Shown: positions 1 through 12,339 of the stretch, piece by piece
How the letters are laid out: every line of letters starts with the position of its first letter
Position numbering within the stretch: position 1 is the stretch's first letter
From: Artemisia argyi
Taxonomy: Eukaryota; Streptophyta; Magnoliopsida; Asterales; Asteraceae
Direction of reading: 5' to 3'
Length of the DNA stretch: 64,000 nt
Assembly (NCBI GenBank): GCA_030686995.1
Contig: CM060709.1
Coordinates: 16,583,360 to 16,647,359 of the forward strand
Program-made: the position numbers and the translations under genes
The notes under the pieces: model-generated
What the model was told of the DNA's origin: nothing
The model's input: only the letters and a program-made list of their open reading frames with translations
Databases searched by the model: none

Positions 1-3000
1 GACAAAGGTAAAGCAGCCGTATGCGCACTCTTGCAAAAGAACCTAGACATCTTTGCATGGGAACCAAAGCATATGACAGGACTGCCTCGCTCTATCACAG
101 AGCACAAACTACAAATCCGACAAGGATACCCTCCAATACGACAAAAGAAGCGCGGCCAGGCTCCAGATCGTGCAAAAGCTATTTTGGAGGAAGTACACAA
201 GTTAGTAGATGCGGGCATCATGCGCGAAGTGTACTACCACGACTGGCTCTCTAACCCAGTCATGGTAAAGAAGAGCGATGGTAGCTGGAGGATGTGTGTG
301 GACTTCACGGACCTCAATAAAGCATGCCCGCAGGACTGCTATCCATTGCCAGAAATAGATTGGAAGGTTGAATCCTTATGTGGATACCCCTTCAAGTGCT
401 TCCTAGACGCATATAAAGGGTACCATCAGATCCAAATGGCAGTGGAAGATGAAGAAAAAACAGCTTTCCACACCAGTCAAGGGGTATACTGCTACACAAA
501 AATGCCTTTTGGCTTAAAGAACGCAGGCGCGACATACCAACGGCTGGTGGACACAGCTTTCGAAAAACAAGTAGGCCGCAACTTGGAAGTTTACGTTGAC
601 GACCTTGTTATAAAAAGCCATACAGAGGATGAGTTAGTGCGCGACATTGAGGAAACATTCCGAACGTTTGGGCGGATAAACATGAAACTGAATCCCAAAA
701 AGTGCACCTTTGGCGCGACTGAAGGCATGTTCCTCGGATACTTAATAGAACCCGATGGAATCAAACCATGCCCAGAGAAGACGAAGGCTGTTATTGATCT
801 CCCCTCCCCGCGCACACTCAAAGAAGTCCAATCACTGAATGGAAAGCTGGCAGGGCTGAATCGCTTCTTATCTAAGTCAGCGGACAAGTCCCTTCCTCTC
901 TTTAAAACACTCACGAAGTGTACAAAAAAGGGAGACTTTCGCTGGACCAATGAAGCGGAGGAAGCTTTCCAACAACTCAAACATCATCTGGCATCTCTTC
1001 CCAAACTAGTCGCACCGCGACAAGGGGAAGAACTAATCATGTACTTATCAGCAACCCACGGAGCAGTTAGCGCAGTACTATTGACAGATAGAGACTCCGT
1101 CCAGACACCCATATACTTCGTAAGCAAAGCCTTAAAGAAAACAGAGGTTAACTACAGCGCCATGGAAAAACTGGTCTTGGCTTTAGTGTTCGCCGCCAAA
1201 AGACTGCGCAGATACTTCCAAGCGCATCCAATTGCGGTAATCACTGATCAGCCAATTAAACAAGTTATCTCTAAACCAGATGCATCAGGACGCTTACAAA
1301 AATGGAGTGTAATGCTCAGTGAGTACAACATCTCATACAGGCCGCGCACTGCTATCAAAGGGCAAGTTTTAGCTGATTTTATCGTGGAGAAGCCAGAGGG
1401 CGACAGCCCAACATCTGCAGCAAAAACGGATCTACAAGAACCATGGACACTGTTCACCGATGGATCCTCATGCGCAGATGGATCAGGCGCAGGACTCATT
1501 CTTACAAATCCAGAAGGTATGGAATTCACCTATGCGCTACGCTTCGAGTTCACAGCCACAAACAATGAGGCAGAATATGAAGCCCTACTGGCCGGACTAC
1601 GCATCGCAATTCAAATGGGTGTACGCAACCTAGAGGCAAACGTAGATGCTCGGCTAGTCGCTAACCACGTGTTAGGAGAATACGAGGCCAAGGATGACCA
1701 TATGATCCAATACCTGGAAAAGACAAAGTCTTTGATCAAAAACTTCGATAGGTTCACAATAAAGCAAGTACCTAGAGGGGAAAACAGAAAGGCGGACGCA
1801 CTCAGCAAGATCGCATCCACAAGCTTCGCACACCTTTCAAAACAGGTATTGGTGGAAACCTTAAAGAACAAGTCAATCCTTGATATGGAGATATCGACGG
1901 TGATAGAAGAACAAGATCCTACGTGGATGACACCTATCATCGAATTTATCAGGAAGGGAACCCTACCCCAAGATAATAAAGACGCTCGAAGAATACGACG
2001 CACAACGCAACGATTCGAATTCCGCGACAACGTACTCTATCGGCGATCTTTCTTACAACCATGGCTCAGATGTGTTGGACCCCTTCAAGCAGACTATGTA
2101 CTTCGCGAACTTCACGCTGGATCATGTAGTATGCACTCAGGACCACGATCCGTGGTGGCAAGCGCTTTAAGGGCAGGATACTATTGGCCAACAATGCACC
2201 GCGACGCACGCGACCTAATAAGAAAGTGCAGCAACTGCCAAGTACATAGACCTATTCCGCGCCGACCACAGCACGAGCTAACACCAATCACCTCACCATG
2301 GCCATTTTACAAATGGGGTATCGACATCGCAGGACCTTTTCCCGTCGCAGCGGGAGGAGTAAAATTCCTCATCGTAGCCATAGATTATTTTACAAAGTGG
2401 ATTGAAGCAAAAGCTGTGGTGAACATTACGGGAAACCAAGTCAAACGCTTTGTCTGGGACAATATTGTCTGTCGCTTCGGCCTACCAGGCGAGATCGTAT
2501 CAGACAACGGAAAACAATTCTGTGACAACCCATTCAAAGATTGGTGCACCAATTTGAACATAACACAACACTTTGCTTCAGTCAAACACCCACAAACCAA
2601 TGGCCTAGTTGAGCGCGCCAATCGCAGTCTGGGCGAAGGAATAAAAGCGCGCCTAGACAAACACAAAGGAAGATGGGTAGATGAGCTCTCGCATGTCTTG
2701 TGGGCGCATCGCACGACAATCAAAACCAGTACTGGCGACACGCCATTTTCCTTAGTCTATGGAACAGAAGCCGTCATACCAGCTGAGATAGGAATGTCTA
2801 CTATACGCACAGCAGAAGTCAACGTCACAACAAATGACGAGGAGCGGCGCATAGACTTAGATATACTGGAAGAAAGACGCGAACGCGCAGCTATACGAGA
2901 AGCAAAGGCCAAGGCAAAAATGAAGAAGTATTATGATGCAAAAGTCAAGAACACTTCATTTAGACCAGGGGACTTTGTTTATCGCGCCAATGACGCAAGC

Positions 3001-3156
3001 CACACAGAAGACACAGGCAAACTCGGACCCAAATGGGAAGGACCCTATGAGGTCACAGACGCGCTCGGAAACGGCGCATACAGGTTGCGCGATATGGAAG
3101 GTCACGACCTGGCGTGCACTTGGAACATCTGCAATCTCAAAAGATGTTACTTTTAG
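1..3156 (+). CDS. Ty3/gypsy pol polyprotein (RT, two RNase H domains, integrase), 5'-partial
   Basis: The frame is open from base 1, so the first in-frame Met at 31 is not the true start. Counting base 1 as codon 1: the reverse transcriptase has the YVDD active site near residue 197. A first gypsy-type RNase H follows. A second, RVT_3-like RNase H begins near residue 482 (LFTDGSS). Integrase follows, with a zinc-binding H-H-C-C region around 705-755 ending in a C-x2-C pair, and the D-D-E core with the Asp of GIDIAGP near 775, DNG near 835 and the Glu of VERANR near 872. It copies element RNA and inserts the cDNA. The doubled RNase H points to the Tat group. No internal stop is seen over 1,051 codons; protease and gag lie outside the window. 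Confidence 0.93.
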   Translation, partial: DKGKAAVCALLQKNLDIFAWEPKHMTGLPRSITEHKLQIRQGYPPIRQKKRGQAPDRAKAILEEVHKLVDAGIMREVYYHDWLSNPVMVKKSDGSWRMCVDFTDLNKACPQDCYPLPEIDWKVESLCGYPFKCFLDAYKGYHQIQMAVEDEEKTAFHTSQGVYCYTKMPFGLKNAGATYQRLVDTAFEKQVGRNLEVYVDDLVIKSHTEDELVRDIEETFRTFGRINMKLNPKKCTFGATEGMFLGYLIEPDGIKPCPEKTKAVIDLPSPRTLKEVQSLNGKLAGLNRFLSKSADKSLPLFKTLTKCTKKGDFRWTNEAEEAFQQLKHHLASLPKLVAPRQGEELIMYLSATHGAVSAVLLTDRDSVQTPIYFVSKALKKTEVNYSAMEKLVLALVFAAKRLRRYFQAHPIAVITDQPIKQVISKPDASGRLQKWSVMLSEYNISYRPRTAIKGQVLADFIVEKPEGDSPTSAAKTDLQEPWTLFTDGSSCADGSGAGLILTNPEGMEFTYALRFEFTATNNEAEYEALLAGLRIAIQMGVRNLEANVDARLVANHVLGEYEAKDDHMIQYLEKTKSLIKNFDRFTIKQVPRGENRKADALSKIASTSFAHLSKQVLVETLKNKSILDMEISTVIEEQDPTWMTPIIEFIRKGTLPQDNKDARRIRRTTQRFEFRDNVLYRRSFLQPWLRCVGPLQADYVLRELHAGSCSMHSGPRSVVASALRAGYYWPTMHRDARDLIRKCSNCQVHRPIPRRPQHELTPITSPWPFYKWGIDIAGPFPVAAGGVKFLIVAIDYFTKWIEAKAVVNITGNQVKRFVWDNIVCRFGLPGEIVSDNGKQFCDNPFKDWCTNLNITQHFASVKHPQTNGLVERANRSLGEGIKARLDKHKGRWVDELSHVLWAHRTTIKTSTGDTPFSLVYGTEAVIPAEIGMSTIRTAEVNVTTNDEERRIDLDILEERRERAAIREAKAKAKMKKYYDAKVKNTSFRPGDFVYRANDASHTEDTGKLGPKWEGPYEVTDALGNGAYRLRDMEGHDLACTWNICNLKRCYF

Positions 3157-3602
3157 GCTACGGCCCTCACACAAACACACAAACACCCTACGAGGTGCCC
3201 AATAAGTGTTTGTCTTTCTTTTATTTTTTAGGAATTTTATTTTCTATCTCTTCAATAAACTTGCAAGTATTAATAAAATGTTATGGTTTCTAGCTAACTC
3301 CATAGCGCACCTTTACTTTATTGCATATATGTCAATATTGTCTATCTTATATTTTTGCCTACATGGCGTGCATGCACCACTTAAAGACCCACGACGGCAT
3401 AAAGGATAAGTTAACCTACTAATTGACTTGTTGAGTAAGAGGGTTGCAAACCCATCAACGTTGGATCACGAATCCTTGCTAAGCGCCTTACTCTCGAGAC
3501 GTTGAGGTAAGATTCGCATGCGCATCCCACGACGGACGCGCATATACCAAGTACACCGTACCAGCTTAACAACATAACGAGCCAAAACACTTGGTCAAAT
3601 AA
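3157..3602. other. Noncoding stretch after pol
   Basis: No convincing ORF on either strand. It holds T-rich sequence and lies between the convergent pol ORF and antisense gene, so it probably carries the 3' ends of both transcripts. Confidence 0.5.
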
Positions 3603-3724
3603 TAAACTTCGCAAACAATGCAAGTATATTTAAGTCACGCACTTAAAAGAATTAGTAAAAAATTAAACTTCGCAAACAATGCAAATATATTTAAGTCACG
3701 CACTTAAAAGACTTAGTAAAAAAA
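3603..3724. repeat. Tandem duplication, 61-bp unit, two copies
   Basis: The unit beginning TAAACTTCGCAAACAATGCA occurs at 3603 and again at 3664 with only a few differences. It lies in the noncoding spacer just beyond the antisense gene's stop codon. Confidence 0.9.
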
Positions 3725-3805
3725 TCAACAGCAAAAGTCACGAACTTATAAAATGTATCTTATTCCATATTTATTAAAATTACAAGGAAAGTACATACAA
3801 AACAC

Positions 3806-6429
3806 CTATATACTATGGCGGTGATCATGGCTCTTTTCTGGTGCGGCGGAACTCCCCGCCTCCTTCAGTTTGCTCAAGGTTATAGCATCCTTAAGTGAAA
3901 CAGTGGGAACACTCACAGGCACGCCATCAGATCGCGGAAGATGCGCAGCACCGATGCCGCACATCACGGCCTTGCCCTTGATGCCCTTCTTTACAGCGAC
4001 CCTTTGCTCATGACACTCCAGCACCTCCTTCAAAGGGATTTCCTTCTCCAAAGCAAAGGGCTTGAGAATATCGCGGGGCCGCGCAAAAACAGGAACTTGA
4101 AGCTGCGAGAGGTCAGGCTTTAGATAATAATCTAACTCCTCTTCGGCGTTCTCCCCAAGATGACGCTGTAACGTCAGACCCGCCATGAGCACATCAATGG
4201 GGTCATCTTGGTCACGCTCCAATTTCCCAATATGGGGCAGCTCAAGAACCTTCAAACCCGCCATCGCCTGCACCAGCTCATCAAACGCTGTTGCGCTATA
4301 CCCAGGAACCTCAGCCAAGTCCTTCTCCAACAACTTGGCCTCGCGGAGCTCCTCCATGGCCTGCGAGCGGCCACGCGCCATCGCGCAGCGGACGACCTTC
4401 CCAAAGGCCTCCACTACCTCAGCAGACTCTAGAGTACTTAGAGCTGCCAGACGCAGCCCATGGCTGATCAACCACCTGCATCCACAAAATAGTAACAAGA
4501 TTAGATAACAATGGAGTGAAGAAAGGAAAATTTTTTAAATAGACAAGGGTGTAAGAATACCTGCGCTCAGCTATCACAGACACGAGATGAGGGTACAGCT
4601 CCTCGTCGTACTCAATGCTAAGGGCGCGCAGCTTCTCCTCATACGCCACAAGCGTCTTCTCCATGTTTTCCTTGAACTCTTGAAGCTTAGCATAATACTC
4701 AGATTTTTGCTCCTCAAGGAATGACACGGACCACGACGCCTTGGCCTTTATCTGCTCGAGCTTCTTCCTCGCATATAGCAGATCAGCCAGGATGCTCATC
4801 TTGTCCTGGGCGATCTTCTCTCCATACGCCCTTGACTCCCCGAGCTCAACTTGCACGCCCGCCAGCTGTGCGCGAAGTTTTTCCAGCTCCTCCTCCTTCT
4901 GGGCTAGAGCACGACTCTCCCCAGCGCGCTTTCCCTTCAGCTGCGCCACCAGCTCAGCCTGACGGGCAGTAGTCGCAGCCAACTCATCAAGCAGTTGCGA
5001 CGCCTCACCACCATCAGCAGCCAAGGTATCCCCCTCCTTGTTTTCATTCTGCGGAGAGGATACTTCATCATCCTTGGCGCCATCATCCCTGCGAAAACAA
5101 AAAACCAAGGATTACGACAAGTAATAACAATATGAACGGAAAAAGAGAGAGGACGACTGATTTACACTTACAAAAATAGGGAAGCTTCAGCCACCTTCAA
5201 CCGAGCGCCAGAGGTCGAAGTTTCCTCTGCGTTCGACTCCGCGTCTCCAATAACGTGGCGGCGCCTCTTCCTCTTTTCACTACCACCAGCCTCAGCCTTG
5301 CGCTTCGAGCTCTGCGCAACCTCCTCTCTCAGCACTTCCTCAGGCTTCAGAATCCGAATACTATCAGATGACCCTGAATGCGCCTCTTCGTGCGCCACCT
5401 CCAACGCAGGCACCACCTTCTCAGTAGGCTCCGCCACTACCTCAGGAGCCACGGTCTGCACAGGCTCCACCACGAGTGGAGGCGTACTCTCAGGGGTGGC
5501 CGAGGGCAGAGCAGTCAAGTGCCCCGCAGTCGCGTCGAGTAGGGGCGTCTCCCCATCCTTCAACGGACGAACCCCTATAGTGACCTGCTTTGGCTTATCA
5601 AGCCTCACCACTGCAAACAAGTCCATCTTTGCACATATAACAATGAAGCAAGGAAAACAACGAAAGATTAGTTGGCAAATGCGCGAAGGAAAAAAGAAAG
5701 AAAAACTTACTAACAAATTACAAAGGATGAACACCCACCCCGGCCATCCTCACTTAGGAAAGTGGGAACCTCATCTGCTGCGCCAAAATACGCGCGACTC
5801 AATCCTACATGAACCAAAAACTCCTCCGGATAAGGGTTAATGGCCAATCGATTGGCATTTAACGTCTGCGCGTCAGCAATCCTATAGGAACCGGGTGCGG
5901 GGCGCCCATCCCTTGGTAGGGTCGCCTGAGTATAAAACTCAAAATCGGAGGGAAAGACCACGTCGTCTACCCAAAAGAAAAATTCCCTCCAATTCTTGAG
6001 CGCGTCAACCTTTTCCGTGTAACACTGAAACGCCCCCGGGCACTTCGCAAAGGAGACCCAACCGTTTGACCACGTTGAGTGGTAAAAGGAGCGGAATAAG
6101 TCCACGGTGGGTTCTATCGCCAACAAACGGCAGTTTATTTCAAAATTCGACACCTTCGCCGCACCTATACAGTGCAGCTGAGAGATGTGAAGGCGATAGT
6201 GATTGAGCAAATTGCTCAGAAATAAAGATATTGGTACGCGGTAGTTAGCATACTCAAAAAATTTCGTGTATAAACCTATCTTCCCTTCGGGGAAGTCAGC
6301 TATACACGCATCGACATCTGGCGCCTCTGGATGAACATCCAAAGGCACGAAATAGTCGGAAGAAAAATGCAATACATCCTCTACAGACATCGCAGAGCGA
6401 AACTCATCCAACTGAGCAACAATTTTCAT
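3806..6429 (-). CDS. Antisense 'putative gypsy-type transposon' protein of a Tat element, four-exon model
   Basis: Exons on the minus strand: 6429-5722, 5626-5172, 5088-4561 and 4475-3806. The last two junctions use GT-AG and keep phase exactly (donors GTAAGT and GTATTC). The first junction is less certain: a phase-0 donor GTAATT at 5721 fits an acceptor just before the Met at 5626. The model gives 786 residues. Exon 1 resembles the plant 'putative gypsy type transposon' domain (Transposase_28, PF04195), with Trp/Phe-rich stretches. Exon 2 is Pro/Glu-rich with a basic KRK cluster that could be a nuclear signal. Exon 3 is Lys/Glu/Leu-rich and probably coiled coil. The role is unknown. Antisense genes at this position are known in Tat elements. 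No frameshift or stop is seen within the exons. Confidence 0.72.
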
Positions 6430-6836
6430 CCTAAACCTAAGCAGACGCACAAATTACCTACGAAGGTTAAAAGGTTTTCTCGCACAAAATGCTCTAGAAA
6501 TGAAGAAGAAGATGAATAGTTGCTATGTGTGTTTTTACTGTGTGTGTAAAAATGGGGGGCGGTGACCTTTATATAGGGGTAGTAAAACCCTAATTCCTAT
6601 CCACGTGGAACCCACTCACATTGAAATGTGTGGCTAGAAGGTGAAAAGGTACATGCACTTTTTCCCGAATCCCAAGTGAAACGTGGACACCACCCCCGAT
6701 TACCGAGGTAACTATTTTGAATATGTTAGGTGCATTGCACCTCCAAAAAGGCGGTAACAATTTGTTCATTCTCCCGCCACGCTTACCGCTGCTTACATTA
6801 AGTCTAGTACCCGCGGCTACGCGTCGCGCATACTAG
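6430..6836 (-). promoter_or_regulatory. Leader and promoter region of the antisense gene
   Basis: Noncoding on both strands. It contains the minus-strand TATA box, and a TTTAG acceptor-like sequence directly before the antisense Met. A short upstream exon is therefore possible. No other signal is evident up to the purine-rich tract. Confidence 0.4.
6568..6575 (-). promoter_or_regulatory. TATA box for the antisense gene
   Basis: Read on the minus strand, the sequence is TATATAAA, about 140 bases upstream of the antisense Met codon at 6429. The distance and orientation suit a polymerase II core promoter separate from the LTR. Confidence 0.6.
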
Positions 6837-6848
6837 ACTGGGGGGACA
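6837..6848 (+). promoter_or_regulatory. Polypurine tract before the 3' LTR
   Basis: The sequence ACTGGGGGGACA abuts the LTR start. Such tracts prime plus-strand DNA synthesis during reverse transcription. Confidence 0.6.
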
Positions 6849-7362
6849 TGATGACGTATAGCCTATATTTGGGCCGCAAGCCCAAATGATAGACATTACT
6901 TATACTTAAACCCATCACGAATGGGCTACCATGACAAATGGTATGGGCCGCGGTATCAACGCTTGGGCTCACGAAGCCCAAAGGCCCAATCTAACTCACC
7001 ATATATCCGATAAGGATTATCTATTCAAGGAATAGATATCCTTACCTCGGATAAGCACCACGCGTGCGAAGAGTGAGGAGCAAGAAACCTACACGGTTTC
7101 TGCGTCCTATATATAGAATGATACATTCTCATTCAAAGGTACGATTTACATAATCCCTAAACTCTTCAACCAAAACCTAAATTCGATTACTTACTCTCAC
7201 GCCGGAGTCTAATCGGGGGAGACAATCCCTCGATAAGCCTAACGGTGTTATTCTCTTTTCTTAGTACGCAGGTAACAAAGTGCTAAGGATCTAATTGATA
7301 TAAGAGCAAAGCCCAACAACCAAGTACGCCCAACTTTTGTATCAACATATTGTTTGTTCACA
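6849..7362 (+). repeat. 3' LTR of the Tat-type element
   Basis: It begins TGATGACG directly after a G-rich polypurine tract and contains a TATA box. It ends in CA at about 7362 (7347 is an alternative end). Without the 5' LTR the right edge cannot be fixed. The U3 part has a near-perfect hairpin at about 7009-7044 (TAAGGATTATCTATTC against its complement). Confidence 0.65.
7108..7115 (+). promoter_or_regulatory. LTR TATA box
   Basis: TATATATA inside the LTR, 260 bases after its start, is the likely core promoter for element transcription. Confidence 0.55.
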
Positions 7363-9440
7363 TACTTCTTCGATTGACATGCATCTAATATGTTCTTTAG
7401 TTTTGCTACACAAGCGCTAATTATATTGTTGTCATATTAACTGTTGTATCTCCTTAAAACTCTTAAACTTGAGAAAATCATTACGTGAGCTACACAATGG
7501 TTTTGCAAAAGGTTGATTAAGAATATATGCCTTAGTTTTTGCAAATAAAATTTATGGAGAGATTGCTAGCAATGAGGCTGTCAATAAACAAAATTATACG
7601 AAATACATGATTTATATTGAAACAAGTACATCACATTGAAATCTTTGTCGATGTCATTGGACCTAATTATAAATTAGTTAATGAGCTTCTCATAAATGTT
7701 AAAAGTAATCAGGTGGTCCGATTTTATTTTTATTTTTCAATAACCTGGCGCTAGTGTTATCTATTCGGCTATTGATATGGGTAGTTACTATTACCTATGA
7801 TTTGATGTATTAATTGATAGCTTGTTGCTAGTGTATTTGAGCTATATTAATGTATTATTATGTGAAATATATTTGACCTTATGTGTTGCAATAGTTGAGT
7901 ACACTATATTTTGATTGCAAGTAAAGTATAATGAAAGCTACAAAAGTTAAATAATGATTAGTGAATTATTGATATTGTACTTGTTTGATCTTGCTAGTTG
8001 ATACATGCGTTTGTGTTATGCTTCGTGAAATTTGGTTGAGTTGAAACACGAGTGTATTGCAATTAGCACATGATCGGACTTTGAAAGTGAATTGTTTCTT
8101 ATGTGTGCACAATACTTGTAATTGTATTCTTATCTCTTTTCCATTGTTATTGCTATATATGATCACCAAGATAAAGCAAATAGATGTACCATGCTTGGTC
8201 TGATAGGTCACATGTTTTGTGTTATATTTCTTAGTGTCACTTGCCACCACTAAAAAGCAAGTTAAATAATATGTATCCGAAGTGTTAAAGGTTTGTTCTA
8301 TGCAAATATAACGAATGATGGATTGATAGAAATAATATTAAAGTGGTTAATGTGGGAGCTCATCACAAATAAATTTACTTGAAAAGAAAGTTATTTGCTC
8401 GTGTAATCACTTATTGGTTAGTATATTGCGGAGAAAATTATCTCGGGAAAGTAGATACATTTTAGACTATTATTTACATATGACCGCGTAAAATAATGAG
8501 CTATTAAATAAATATCATTAAACCCATCTTTATTTGATAGTGTTCCCTCTTGTGAAATTAAACATGATCACATAATAGGCATATATCAAGCAACATAATT
8601 GTGGACGTGCTTGAGAGAAATACTATATATGGTGTATATTATAAGAATACGACATGTTGTGTTAGGAGTAAATGGAAATACAAGAACGAAAATCTTGAAA
8701 TGATAAATATTAAAATTTCAGCATCATTTGCTATCATTCTGAATGTGATCATCATTTTTTGTTGTGAATATGAGCATCATTCTTCTGTATGATGTCCGAT
8801 CATGAACACAGGAGAAAATATAAGCCGAAATTATTGTGAAGTTTGCAACAGCTATTAAGTATAAGAAAAATATATCTTAGTTGTGCCATTAAGTATATCC
8901 CTATTTATCAGTGATTTTGTTTGCTTATAAGGTATTTGATTAATTGAATAATGGCATGCATATGTTTTGCAAATTATGCAACTTCATTAATAAATGGATA
9001 TGTTTTATTATATGATAATGTTGTAAGTTAATGTACAATTATTCTCTTAAACTCTCTTATAGTTAACGAGAACAATAAGTGTTTTATTGTGATTATAAAG
9101 AAATAATCAAAATAACATAACCTCATGTTATGTTAACGAAAAAGAAATATAATTAGAACCTCAAGTTCTATCTTGATTCAATTTATAGAATCAATAGCAT
9201 AACCTCATGTTATGTTAGAAAAGAAAATAAAACCTCAAATTTTATTATAATTTCCTCAAGAGAATCAAATAACATAATTTCATGTTATTTATATTGAACT
9301 ATATGAAAGCCATAAAAGAGCTTATATGATTTTGATTGGAGAAATATGATGTTGTATTAAAATCTCCATATTATTTGAGGTTTACATAGAAAGTGAAATC
9401 TAAGTACATGTGGTCATAAACTAGAGTTTATGAGCCAGGA
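7363..9440. other. AT-rich noncoding DNA, possibly decayed 5' part of the copia element
   Basis: No supportable gene. Short repeats of the type AACATAACCTCATGTTATGTT occur around 9110-9290 and can form small hairpins. The stretch leads directly into recognisable copia integrase sequence, so part of it may be a decayed gag. I could not find a 5' LTR matching the one at 12340. Confidence 0.4.
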
Positions 9441-12326
9441 TTATTTTGTTGAGTAGCATGACCGGTTAGACCATCCCGAGTCAATGATGATGCGAATGTA
9501 TAGAAGAACCATAAGTTTCTTCAAAGATAGATTTGATTGTTCTCATTGGAAGTTAATTGTTCATTTGTCACCACCTTATTAAAGTAAAGACTTTGTCCTA
9601 TAAAGTTTTGGAAAGAATATAAAGGGATGTATTCAGGCCTATACATCTGCCATGTGGATCATTTTGAGTTTTAAAATCGATGCATCATCAAAATGATCAT
9701 CAAATACGCAACTTAAGGTTAGCGTGGTTAGTGGCTCGACTTATAAAATGTGAGCACGGATTTCCAAATTATATTTTTGAGAATGGTGGTGAATACTTTC
9801 AAGTACTGGGCGATTATTGGAATAAGTGTTGAACTTAAAGGTATCCCATGTTCATACGTGAATTGCTTTTGTTGAACGTTAATAAAACGTCTTCAGTTGA
9901 TTGCAAATCCAATAATTATGAGAACAAAAGTATTAATTTATGGGGCATGTTATAAAATATGAATTCGCATCTTGCCAACAATCTATAATAAATCCTCCCC
10001 GTTAGAATGGTTTTGGTCACAAACCATAATTCCCATGTGAGATTTTATAATTGTGTGATACATAGTAAATCCATCACAACACACAAAATGGGATGTTTAA
10101 ATTGATAATTCATTCAGGGGGAGATAATGAGCAGCGAGAAACTTGGAATGAATTATGATATAAATGTTGATCCTCACACTAATGAATATGAAGTTAAAGT
10201 TCAAGGGACAAATAACATTCCAGATCTAGTAAATGCCAGACATGTTTAGTGACCTAAAGAAAATGACTAAATCATATATATGCTGCTATTGCTCCAATTA
10301 CATTGTGTGTCCCAACAGTAAAAACCAATGATTGGTAGTAAGTCTATGGCACGTCTGCAATGTGATAGACTAATCGATTCCAAATAAAAAGTCCTCGAAT
10401 GAAAAGATAAAATGGAGCAATAAAATAAAGATGGTCAAATCGAGGTAATAAAGACCCCATAATAGTCTCTTAAAGAGAAACTAGACATGAAGGTTATTGA
10501 AAACCCCGGGTACGTGAAAAACTTTGAGATCTCAACAAATGATAGACTATAATGTCTAGTAAAGTGTGGAATCGAAAATATAAATGAATCGACATCGATG
10601 GAAATATTGTATACAATAATGTGCATGATAATGATTATGTAAATAAATAAGATAGCGCTATAATCATGGTGAGGATCATGAAAATATACATGCAAGAAAT
10701 GCATATGTATAGATGAATGGCCAAAAGAAGTAAAGACGCAAAGAACTAATGAAAGATTGAAGTCTCTTGTGACAAGACATGGTTACTGGGACTTGAAGTC
10801 CGTACATATGAATATGTAAACTTATTGGATATGCATCAGTCTTTATGAGAAAATTAAATTAAATTATGCATAAGGTACAAGTGATGGCACATGTATATTT
10901 TCTCAAAGACTTGTAAATGATAATGCACATACATTGTATGTTCACATGTGGTGGATTCATTAATGTATTTAGTAAGTCTGGCAATATAATAAGTAATTGA
11001 TATGCGTCTAAATGATAAATGAATAGAGCTTGTACAAGATTGTATATAAAATGAATGAAGCATTCTGGTGATTTTTAATGCTTAAAGCATATAAGAGAAA
11101 TTCTCGAGAACACTACTTGATTGTATCGAATTAATCATGTTTTTGGCATGCATTTAATAATTGACTTAGTGTATAATATTGTGCCTAATAAAGAATTATG
11201 TTTGCCTATGAAACTTTATAAAGAGATCTAGATTTGAATATTGTTTAAGTTTCATGAAGTTTGATTTATGATTATAAAGGCAACTGAATGCATAGAAGTT
11301 GAATTTGAAACAAAAGAAATAGTTGTCTTAGCTTATGATTTGAACATCTTAAAGATGAAATCATTGTGGATGATGAAAGCTAAAGAAAGATGCTACATAT
11401 CTTTATATGTATAAATGACTCATATTTATGAGGTCACATGATCAAGAAAGATCAATTGATTTATAAAGATGATGATCACAATATTGATTTAAATGTATCA
11501 TACTAAAATGTGTATATGTGAATTACACAGATGTACCTATATGAGATGTATGACGTATCTTAATCCTTAAAATGGATATGAAAATAACATGTAGAGATAT
11601 TTATTCACGTGATTCTATCAAGACACTTGTATGTGCATTTCACTGACATAATGAGATTAAGTGATATGATCATCAAGGGGAGAGAAGATATGAGTTGCAC
11701 TCTTTTTCCCTTGACCATGGTTTTGTCCCCACAGGGTTTTCCGGCAAGGTTTTTAATGAGGCAACATCCCAATCGTATAAAGGAGTTATGTACTCTTTTT
11801 CCTTCACTAGAATTTTATCCCACTGGGTTTTATCTAGTAAGGTTTTAACGAGGCATAATCCTCAAATGGAGTAAAACAAATATTTAGGTATTTTCAAGGT
11901 ACAAATGATATGGGTTTATATTTCACTAACCCATCAAATACAAGTTTAGTTAGTTTTGCAGATACAGGATATATGTTTAACTTACCATGATCGATCTCAA
12001 AATGGATATATTTTACAAGTGGTGGCTATTTTCCTGGCATTTGATAGAGCAAACAATCACGGCGACTGTATTAAACAATACATAAATTCTTGAAGGGTGA
12101 TACCAAGTATTGATATTCAAGAAATGTTACATCAAAGACGACAAGGCACTTCTCGTTCAAGTGATTATTTCGTGTACCTATTTACAAGATATCAAGTGAT
12201 ATAGTCATCAGAGGGAGACAATACGCGTTGCACTCTTTTTGTCCTTAGTCATGGTTTTGTCCCACTGGGTTTTCCTGACAAGTTTTTAATGAGGCAGCAT
12301 TTTCTAAACGTATTAACAATATGGAC
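9441..12326 (+). pseudogene. Decayed Ty1/copia pol (integrase, reverse transcriptase, RNase H)
   Basis: Translation in shifting frames gives the order of a copia pol. The pre-integrase motif HDRLDHP is near 9452. An integrase segment resembling 'G-D-I-C-G-P-I-H' is near 9630. The motif LQLIANPIIMRTK is near 9890. The linker before RT (around 10160-10400) and the start of RT (around 10740-11080) follow. Late RT with EHLKD is near 11343, and the RNase H region runs from about 11900 to 12310. Many stops and frameshifts rule out function. The 3' coding tail appears twice (about 11600-11860 and 12030-12310), so the copy is rearranged. Family assignment rests on motif order and is secure; the lineage within copia is not. 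Confidence 0.8.
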
Positions 12327-12339
12327 ATCCAAGAGGGAG

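Larger units (their letters stand above)
1..7362 (+). mobile_element. Ty3/gypsy Tat-type LTR retrotransposon, 3' part
   Basis: The left edge of the window lies inside the element. What remains is, in order, the end of pol, a noncoding stretch, an antisense spliced gene, a purine-rich tract (about 6837-6848) and a 3' LTR. A second RNase H-like domain in pol and a long antisense gene between pol and the 3' LTR are known hallmarks of the Tat group (Tat, Grande, Retand, Ogre relatives). The 5' LTR, primer site and gag would lie to the left, so target duplication and insertion age cannot be read here. The pol frame is open, suggesting a fairly recent copy. Confidence 0.85.

Noticed and set aside
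591..2741. Several minus-strand ORFs opposite pol
   Set aside because: Shadow frames of the conserved pol gene, without features of their own.
3941..4972. Plus-strand ORFs opposite the antisense gene
   Set aside because: The minus-strand exons have matching splice phases and coherent composition. The plus-strand frames are low-complexity shadows.
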